From the NCBI GenBank assembly GCA_947627725.1, contig CANQXE010000001.1, positions 186,001 through 250,000 of the forward strand: DNA of 64,000 nucleotides, in the 5' to 3' direction. Position 1 is the stretch's first letter; every line of letters begins with the position of its first letter. This stretch comes from an uncultured Clostridia bacterium (GTDB lineage: Bacteria; Bacillota; Clostridia; Oscillospirales; Acutalibacteraceae). The position numbers and the translations under genes are program-made. Positions 58,526 through 64,000 of this stretch are shown here, piece by piece. The notes under the pieces are model-generated. The model saw only the letters and a program-made list of their open reading frames with translations, ran no database searches and was not told the origin of the DNA.

Positions 58526-58560
58526 ACAAAGGAAACAGCATAACTCTGCTGTTTCCTTAA
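58526..58560 (-). terminator. terminator of the GH43 gene
   Basis: AAGGAAACAGCA (58529-58540) and TGCTGTTTCCTT (58547-58558) form a 12-bp stem; the minus strand continues TGTTTATTTTAC. Confidence 0.7.
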
Positions 58561-58564
58561 TGAA

Positions 58565-59506
58565 TTATACTCTGTCTCTGTATCTTTCGGCGGTTATAAT
58601 ACCGTCATTTATATTCATCTTACATATTCTCGCGTTGCGCCTGTCGCCCGAGAGTCCGTCATCTTCAACATCTCTTGCGTGATAAACCGCATACCACTGG
58701 TCTTTATACTTAATCATGGAGTGATGTCCCGTTCCCTCTTCAAAATCGTTCGCTTTAAGCACAGGCTCATATGTATTGTCATCGGGATATTTTTCAAACT
58801 TGATTTTCGTCAAATCCGTTTCATCAGTCTTTGCCCTTGCATAGCCGACATAGTATGTGGGACGCTGATAGCAGTTCCCCGAATACATAAGATAATGCCA
58901 GTCTCCCTCTTTAAAATAGAAAGCACCCTCAATCGTATGCCAGTTTATACCCTTCTTGTATCTGTCCTTCATATAGACATCCTCGTCAAGAGTGGGGACT
59001 ACGAGCGCAACAGGTTTACCCTCTGCCGTTTCGGGGTCAAGAAGTCTGTCGACTACTATATAAGTACCCGGTCTTTCACCGTCAAACCGATTGGTTGAAT
59101 AAAAAATGAAAAGCCCGCTTTCATTTTTAACAACATGGGAATCAATCGAAAACGGATGCAAAAGCTGCTTTGCATTTTCAAACGGACCGAGCGGACTTTT
59201 ACTGCTTGAAACGTGCATAGTCTGCCTGTGTCCTCCCTTATCGGGCGTATCCCCGTAAAACTCAAATGAGCAGTACATATAATATGTTCCGTCAATTTCA
59301 ATTACCGACGGCGCCCAGAATTCCTTAACATCGGGATAGGTGAACACCCTACCGTAAAACGCCCAGTCGCCGAAAAGGTCATCGGCATAATAGGCATAAA
59401 TACCGTCGTCTCCCGTAGTGTAAATATAAAATTTACCGTTGCTTTCAAGAATAAACGGGTCTGCCTGACCTATATAATTCTCCTTGTCGATTTTCAAAAG
59501 ATGCAT
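58565..59506 (-). CDS. glycoside hydrolase family 43-like enzyme
   Basis: 313 residues from the ATG at 59506 with GGAGAG upstream. It is a five-bladed propeller with GQADPFILESNGKFYIYTT (catalytic-base Asp), FWAPSVIEIDGTYYMYCSFE and WHTIEGAFYFKEGDWHYLMY (acid Glu). No signal peptide, so it works in the cytoplasm on short arabino- or xylo-oligosaccharides. It fits with the secreted GH30 enzyme encoded nearby. Confidence 0.88.
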   Translation of the reverse strand: MHLLKIDKENYIGQADPFILESNGKFYIYTTGDDGIYAYYADDLFGDWAFYGRVFTYPDVKEFWAPSVIEIDGTYYMYCSFEFYGDTPDKGGHRQTMHVSSSKSPLGPFENAKQLLHPFSIDSHVVKNESGLFIFYSTNRFDGERPGTYIVVDRLLDPETAEGKPVALVVPTLDEDVYMKDRYKKGINWHTIEGAFYFKEGDWHYLMYSGNCYQRPTYYVGYARAKTDETDLTKIKFEKYPDDNTYEPVLKANDFEEGTGHHSMIKYKDQWYAVYHARDVEDDGLSGDRRNARICKMNINDGIITAERYRDRV

Positions 59507-59632
59507 AAATACTCTCCATATATCCGAAATATTTAATGGCAGTATTATACTACTGAATATTCTATAATACAAGTAAGAATTTTATAAAAGATTAAACTTT
59601 TTCCAGATTTTGATTTTGTTTATTAAAAACCA

Positions 59633-60172
59633 TTATTTTACAAACATTTTGAGCCTGTTTACAAGAACAGCTGCAACGATGATTTTAACAGCGTCAGGCA
59701 GAAGGAATGGTAAAACGCATGTGGACAGTGCCGAGACAAACGTAACATTATACGCAATCGTAAACCATATTGTACCAAACAAATAGCAGACTAAAATGCC
59801 GACTGTCATAAAGATTATATTCTGCCACAGCTTTCTGCCTATTTTTTCAGCAGCGGCTCCCACTATCAGAGCCGTAAATACAAAACCGACAATATATCCG
59901 CCCGTAGGTCCCGTTACCGCCGCAATACCGCTTTTAAAGCCTGTAAAAACAGGCAGACCGACCATACCCAAAAGGATATAAATGATAACAGTAAGTGTAC
60001 CGCGTTTCCAACCGAGCAAGCCAGAGGTCAGGCAGATTGCAAAAGTCTGAAGCGTTATTGATACAGTAAGCGGAACGGCAATCCATGAGCATACTGCAAT
60101 AAGCGCCGCGAACAGACCTATATAAACTAAATCAAGTGTTTTAAATTTTTTCTTTTTATTTTCAGAATTCAT
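59633..60172 (-). CDS. bioY: biotin transporter substrate-binding subunit BioY
   Basis: 179 residues from the ATG at 60172 (GGAAGGCGAT upstream; longer frame rejected). Five to six membrane helices, with the family motifs LLGWKRGTLTVIIYILLGMV and AVTGPTGGYIVGFV. It captures biotin for an ECF-type transporter. The control site at 60198-60251 marks it as biotin-repressed. Confidence 0.95.
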   Translation of the reverse strand: MNSENKKKKFKTLDLVYIGLFAALIAVCSWIAVPLTVSITLQTFAICLTSGLLGWKRGTLTVIIYILLGMVGLPVFTGFKSGIAAVTGPTGGYIVGFVFTALIVGAAAEKIGRKLWQNIIFMTVGILVCYLFGTIWFTIAYNVTFVSALSTCVLPFLLPDAVKIIVAAVLVNRLKMFVK

Positions 60173-60197
60173 AATTATATCGCCTTCCTTTTTGAAG

Positions 60198-60251
60198 ATT
60201 ATGCCATTTGTAGAACTTATTGTCAACTTTTTATTTATTTTAGGTTTACAA
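60198..60251 (-). promoter_or_regulatory. BirA operator and promoter of bioY
   Basis: TTGTCAAC (60220-60227) and GTTTACAA (60244-60251) form the inverted BirA site with a 16-bp spacer. On the minus strand the promoter TTGACA (60226-60221) and CATAAT (60203-60198), spacing 17 bp, has its -35 inside the operator, so biotin-loaded BirA would block transcription. Confidence 0.88.
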
Positions 60252-60353
60252 TTTAAAAATAATAGCTTTTTAAACATTTTTTGTTGATTATTGTATTATT
60301 ATAATATATAATATAGCTTACAGATATTATTCTTAACATAGGGGGATAATTTT

Positions 60354-62891
60354 ATGAAAAGGAGAATTTTATCATTATTTCTGAGTGCAGTGATATTAGT
60401 AACGTCATTAGTATTCTTTTCTTCAACCACCCTTGGTGCAACAGGCTCCTGGACAAGCGGAAGCCTTACCTGCACCCTCACAAGTGACGGTACACTTACT
60501 GTAAGCGGAAATGGCAGCGGTACAAATTACACATCAAGCAATACACCGTGGGTTTCATATAAAAGTGATATTAAAAATATCGTTATTGAAAGCGGTGTTA
60601 AAAATATCGGTGCATATTGGTTTTACGGCTGTACCAGTCTGGAAACTATAGTTTTCAACGAAAACAGTACAATTGAGGAAATCGGAAACTATGCCTTTTA
60701 CAACTGTACCAATACTACTTTCTGGCTCAATCTTCCTGAAAGCTTAAAAACAATAGGTTCTAACGCCTTTAACAACACAGGATTTAACTGGGTTACATTT
60801 GATTCACCAAGCATTTCAATACAGACAGACTCGTTCGGTCAGACAGGCTGGGCACAGTTTTCAGGTATAACAGGCAGCGGTGTAAAGGATTTTGTTACAG
60901 CAGGTAAAAATCTCGGATACAACTGGAGATATCTTTGTCTCAGAGATCATACATATACTGTAAGTGAACACTCTGAACCAACCTGTACCGACAACGGCTA
61001 TAACGTATACAAATGCTCAGAATGTGACGCTGATACTTATACAGAAAGCATCGAGTCGTTAGGTCACAACTTTGCAAACCCAACTGCAACAAATAACGGT
61101 TCATTTGCATACACCTGCTCAAGATGTAATTTAAAAAATCTTGAGGTAAGCGCACTTGGATTGCTGATTGACTTTGAGAATGCTATCAGCCACGATAATG
61201 ATAATTCTCCATATAATCAGTCAAATTACAACGGTAGCTTTGACGTTTATCTTGACGGTTACGTTAACGCAAAGGACTTCATTTTAATTAAAAATGAGGC
61301 AAAAAATATTGACGTTACCAACAAGCAGACAACTATCAATACAAACACAAAATACCAGACAATCGACGGCTTTGGTGCTTCTGCTGCTTGGTGGGCACAG
61401 GATATCGGACGCTGGAGCGATGAGCAGATTGACGTTGTAACAGAGCTTCTTTACGGTGAAACAGGTGCAGGTCTTGATATTTATCGCTACAATCTGGGCG
61501 GCGGCTCTGAAAACGATACTTCAATCGGTGATTGGAGAAGACGTGCCGAGGACTTCCTTTCATCATCAAGTGATATTAATAATCCTTCTACATATGATTG
61601 GAATGCTGATGCAGCTGCACAGAAGGTGCTCGCTTCGGCACAAAGAGTAAACAGTGATTTAAAAGTAACCCTGTTTTCTAACACCCCTCCGATTTCTATC
61701 ACAAAAAACGGTAAGGGTTATTGTGATCCGCAAACATCTTCAAAAGATTGGCTCGGCAGAACAACAGTAACATTCCAAGAAAATCTTGATAGCAGTAATT
61801 ATCAAGCCTTTGCAACATATCTTGCTAACTGTGCTGAGCATTTCATTGATATGGGTTATAACGTGACAGAAATCTCACCAATCAACGAGCCGGGCTGGTC
61901 CTGGGACGGCACTTCACAGGAGGGTTGCCACTATTCTGCTGCAAGTGCAAGAACATTTTACAACGACTATATGATACCAACCGTTCAGAGCAGAGCAAAG
62001 CTTAATAACAAGGTTGGCGTTTCTGTCTGGGAGTGTGAACAGCTCCAGATTAGTTCAAGAGATAGGAACGAAGATTATTATGCAAGGTTTTTACCTTATA
62101 TGTTCTCCTCTTCTACCAGCGGAATCACAAGCAGTACTAAATACGGAAATTATAACGGCAACATAAGAAGCTATGTTGACAGCTTTGATACACATTCATA
62201 CTGGGCAAGCACGGATGAAAGACAAACTACTGCTAATGATATTTCAGGAAGTAACTATTCCGCAATCAAAAAGGTACGTTGCACAGAGTACTGCCAGATG
62301 ACAAACGACGGCAGTTCAAACGTTCTCGGCTATCTTAACAGTACCGACAACGGCGGTGACGGTAACGGTATGGACATTTATTTCGGTCTTGCTCTTGCTG
62401 ATATTATGTATCAGGATCTGACTATCCTTAATGCTTCGGAATGGGATTGGTGGACTGCCTGCAGCGGTGGGGTATATCCTGACGGACTTGTTTATGTTGA
62501 CTACAACAGTCCTGATAATATCCAGACAGCTAAAAGACTTTGGGTTATGGGTAACTATGCAAAGTTTATTGACGAGGGTGCTACAAGAGTTGAAGTAACA
62601 ACAGGCAGCAGCTTTGGTAAAAACATCACTACTGAAAAGACCTACGACAGTGATAAAATCAACTATATTGAGCAGACTGCTTATCAGAATCCTGACGGCT
62701 CAATAGTAGTTGTTTACATCAATAATTCTGATACGGATGAATATACAACCTTCGGCACTGCATACAGCATGTTTGAAACTTACGTAACAGACGCTACCCG
62801 CGACCTTGTAAAGTATCAGTCAGGCAATGCACAAAACACTGTTGTACATATTCCTCACAAGTCAGTAACAACTGTTGTACTCGGAAAGTAA
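60354..62891 (+). CDS. secreted GH30 glycosidase with BspA-like repeats and dockerin-like segment
   Basis: 845 residues. Signal peptide (about 1-29), BspA-type leucine-rich region (about 70-170), a four-cysteine module (about 206-258, CTDNGYNVYKCSECD), a single dockerin-like calcium segment (about 297-320, FDVYLDGYVNAKDFILIKNE) and the GH30 domain (about 325-845) with acid/base Glu512 in SPINEPGWSW and likely nucleophile Glu645 in RCTEYCQ. GH30 enzymes cut xylan or beta-glucans. The segment order, with the accessory parts in front, is unusual. Confidence 0.88.
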   Translation: MKRRILSLFLSAVILVTSLVFFSSTTLGATGSWTSGSLTCTLTSDGTLTVSGNGSGTNYTSSNTPWVSYKSDIKNIVIESGVKNIGAYWFYGCTSLETIVFNENSTIEEIGNYAFYNCTNTTFWLNLPESLKTIGSNAFNNTGFNWVTFDSPSISIQTDSFGQTGWAQFSGITGSGVKDFVTAGKNLGYNWRYLCLRDHTYTVSEHSEPTCTDNGYNVYKCSECDADTYTESIESLGHNFANPTATNNGSFAYTCSRCNLKNLEVSALGLLIDFENAISHDNDNSPYNQSNYNGSFDVYLDGYVNAKDFILIKNEAKNIDVTNKQTTINTNTKYQTIDGFGASAAWWAQDIGRWSDEQIDVVTELLYGETGAGLDIYRYNLGGGSENDTSIGDWRRRAEDFLSSSSDINNPSTYDWNADAAAQKVLASAQRVNSDLKVTLFSNTPPISITKNGKGYCDPQTSSKDWLGRTTVTFQENLDSSNYQAFATYLANCAEHFIDMGYNVTEISPINEPGWSWDGTSQEGCHYSAASARTFYNDYMIPTVQSRAKLNNKVGVSVWECEQLQISSRDRNEDYYARFLPYMFSSSTSGITSSTKYGNYNGNIRSYVDSFDTHSYWASTDERQTTANDISGSNYSAIKKVRCTEYCQMTNDGSSNVLGYLNSTDNGGDGNGMDIYFGLALADIMYQDLTILNASEWDWWTACSGGVYPDGLVYVDYNSPDNIQTAKRLWVMGNYAKFIDEGATRVEVTTGSSFGKNITTEKTYDSDKINYIEQTAYQNPDGSIVVVYINNSDTDEYTTFGTAYSMFETYVTDATRDLVKYQSGNAQNTVVHIPHKSVTTVVLGK

Positions 62892-62901
62892 AATAAACAC
62901 T

Positions 62902-62934
62902 AAAAAAGGAGTGTCAGTGACACTCCTTTGGTTT
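62902..62934. terminator. bidirectional terminator
   Basis: AAAGGAGTGTC (62905-62915) and GACACTCCTTT (62919-62929) form an 11-bp stem with T or A runs on both sides; it ends both the GH30 gene and the convergent 149-residue gene. Confidence 0.85.
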
Positions 62935-63383
62935 TATAGAAATTGTCTTACATCGGTTGCGAGCCTGTCCTCAATCTGAACAAGTCTGCCCGTGATATCC
63001 CTTGACTTTTCATCAGCGCTTTTATACTGATTAAGATATCTGCTGAGAGACTTTACACCCATATTACATCCATCGGTAATTAAATCCGCCACTGTGCTGT
63101 CCGTACCATCAACAGCCATTTTCATATTCGTCTTCATCCAGCTCATTCCCTTTGCCATAGGATTAGGATTTTTACCCTCATCGTTATGCTCATTTAAAAG
63201 CACAAGAATTTCATCCTTAAGCTTTTCGTGCTGTGTCTTGCTGTCGTGAAGAAGATTTCTGAAATCGCTGTTTTTTACATCGTCAATAACATCGTCAATT
63301 GCCGATATACCCATTTTGATACCTGAATCGCACTCTTTCAGGAGCTTTACGGTATCTCCGTCAGCACCGTTTTTATCAACCAT
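62934..63383 (-). CDS. ferritin-like helical protein (DUF2383-type)
   Basis: 149 residues, helical throughout; LLKECDSGIKMGISAIDDVI and HDSKTQHEKLKDEILVLLNE resemble the four-helix DUF2383 family, often linked to sporulation or stress. No complete metal site could be recognised. It has no gene neighbours in its operon. Confidence 0.65.
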   Translation of the reverse strand: MVDKNGADGDTVKLLKECDSGIKMGISAIDDVIDDVKNSDFRNLLHDSKTQHEKLKDEILVLLNEHNDEGKNPNPMAKGMSWMKTNMKMAVDGTDSTVADLITDGCNMGVKSLSRYLNQYKSADEKSRDITGRLVQIEDRLATDVRQFL

Positions 63384-63491
63384 ATTATCCCTGCTTTCTG
63401 TATATTACTATTAAAAGTATATCCTGCAAATACCAAGTTATACATTTGACCTGAAACGATATAGACAGTATACTTAATTTGAGGTGATGAA

Positions 63492-64000
63492 ATGAAAAAG
63501 CCAAAGATGATTTTGTTTGACTATGGTCACACATTGGTTTATGAGCCATACTGGGATTATATTAAAGGCGAAGAAGCTGTTTTTAAACATATAATACACA
63601 ATCCCAACAACATTACACCCGAACAGGTAAACGATTTTTCAATTGAATTATTCAGTAAATATGAAAAATTCAGGCAACAGGGTTATGAACCGAGCGCAAT
63701 ACAAACTCTTAAATATAAATATGAATATTTTAATCTTAAATTTGACACAAGCTATGAAGATATTCAAAAAATTCTGTGGGACAACAGTTCTCAATGCTAC
63801 CCTATGCATTATATAGATGATTTGCTTAAATATCTGAACGAAAACAACATACGCACAGGCGTAATCAGTAATATAGGCTGGACGGGTAACGCGCTAAAAA
63901 ACAAGCTTGACGAGGTTTTACCCGATAACAATTTTGAATTTATAATTGCATCAAGTGATTATGGTTTCAGAAAGCCGAATAAAATGTTATTTGACTTGGC
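63492..64000 (+). CDS. HAD-family hydrolase (partial, cut by window end)
   Basis: At least 169 residues from the ATG at 63492 (GAGGTGATG upstream). HAD motif I is FDYGHTLVYE near 10-19, in which the second Asp of the usual DxD is replaced by Gly. Motif II is GVISNIGWTGN and motif III begins at FRKPNKMLF. It is a phosphatase-like enzyme whose substrate is unknown. The 3' end lies outside. Confidence 0.85.
   Translation, partial: MKKPKMILFDYGHTLVYEPYWDYIKGEEAVFKHIIHNPNNITPEQVNDFSIELFSKYEKFRQQGYEPSAIQTLKYKYEYFNLKFDTSYEDIQKILWDNSSQCYPMHYIDDLLKYLNENNIRTGVISNIGWTGNALKNKLDEVLPDNNFEFIIASSDYGFRKPNKMLFDL

Noticed and set aside
1-64000. tRNA or rRNA genes
   Set aside because: I looked for anticodon-stem patterns, terminal CCA context and rRNA landmarks and saw none, including at both attachment sites.

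Overview
The window looks like chromosome of a low-GC, spore-forming-lineage Clostridia member, most like the gut Ruminococcus/Oscillospiraceae group. The pointers are strong AGGAGG-type ribosome sites, a CotJC/manganese-catalase gene, BspA-type leucine-rich repeats, a GH30 enzyme with a dockerin-like segment, a T-box in front of leuA, a 2-hydroxyacyl-CoA dehydratase cluster and a Gram-positive SOS box. The species cannot be fixed from the sequence alone.

Layout. (1) 1-2.6 kb: a large serine recombinase followed by a Phd/Doc toxin-antitoxin pair with its own promoter and operator. (2) 2995-36083: a complete-looking 33.1 kb temperate siphovirus prophage of the Listeria A118 type, inserted in a manganese-catalase/CotJC-like gene. 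From left to right it carries left-end cargo, lysis genes, tail, head and packaging genes (all on the minus strand), a late regulator, replication genes, an immunity region with repeated operators, plus-strand cargo (zinc-ribbon membrane protein, NYN nuclease, RhuM) and a large serine integrase at the right end. The two ends reconstruct a 48-bp attP with perfect 16-bp inverted arms, and excision would rejoin the catalase gene in frame at its metal-ligand motif. (3) 36.2-38.5 kb: a second, inverted serine recombinase that interrupts the same catalase gene again, followed by small or decayed genes. (4) 38.6-64 kb: ordinary chromosome. It holds rubredoxin, a six-gene 2-hydroxyacyl-CoA dehydratase cluster with a CooC-like ATPase, an EEP phosphatase, a Nudix hydrolase, a MATE pump, a subtilase/small peptide/HPr-kinase-like locus, SOS-regulated dinB, leuA-leuB with two Tam-like methyltransferases, a phosphoribosyltransferase, GH43, bioY with a BirA operator, GH30 and a HAD hydrolase cut by the window end.

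How parts work together. In the prophage a CI-like repressor (30751-31077) probably acts on three direct operator repeats overlapping two opposing promoters. A minus-strand early operon (29382 down to 25743) makes DnaD/DnaC replication proteins and ends with an ArpU-like regulator, which probably switches on the long minus-strand late operon (24634 down to 5365).

The least explained items are structural RNAs and tiny genes absent from ordinary gene calls: a 138-nt three-way-junction RNA (29137-29274), a promoter-to-terminator RNA of about 396 nt on the opposite strand (29457-29852), leader RNAs in front of both recombinases and of the NYN nuclease, a duplicated mini-gene starting MGLGTAP, and a 37-residue peptide gene behind a secreted subtilase. 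A phage head protein with a GNAT-like C-terminal domain and a small partner gene is also notable. No tRNA, rRNA or CRISPR array was seen.
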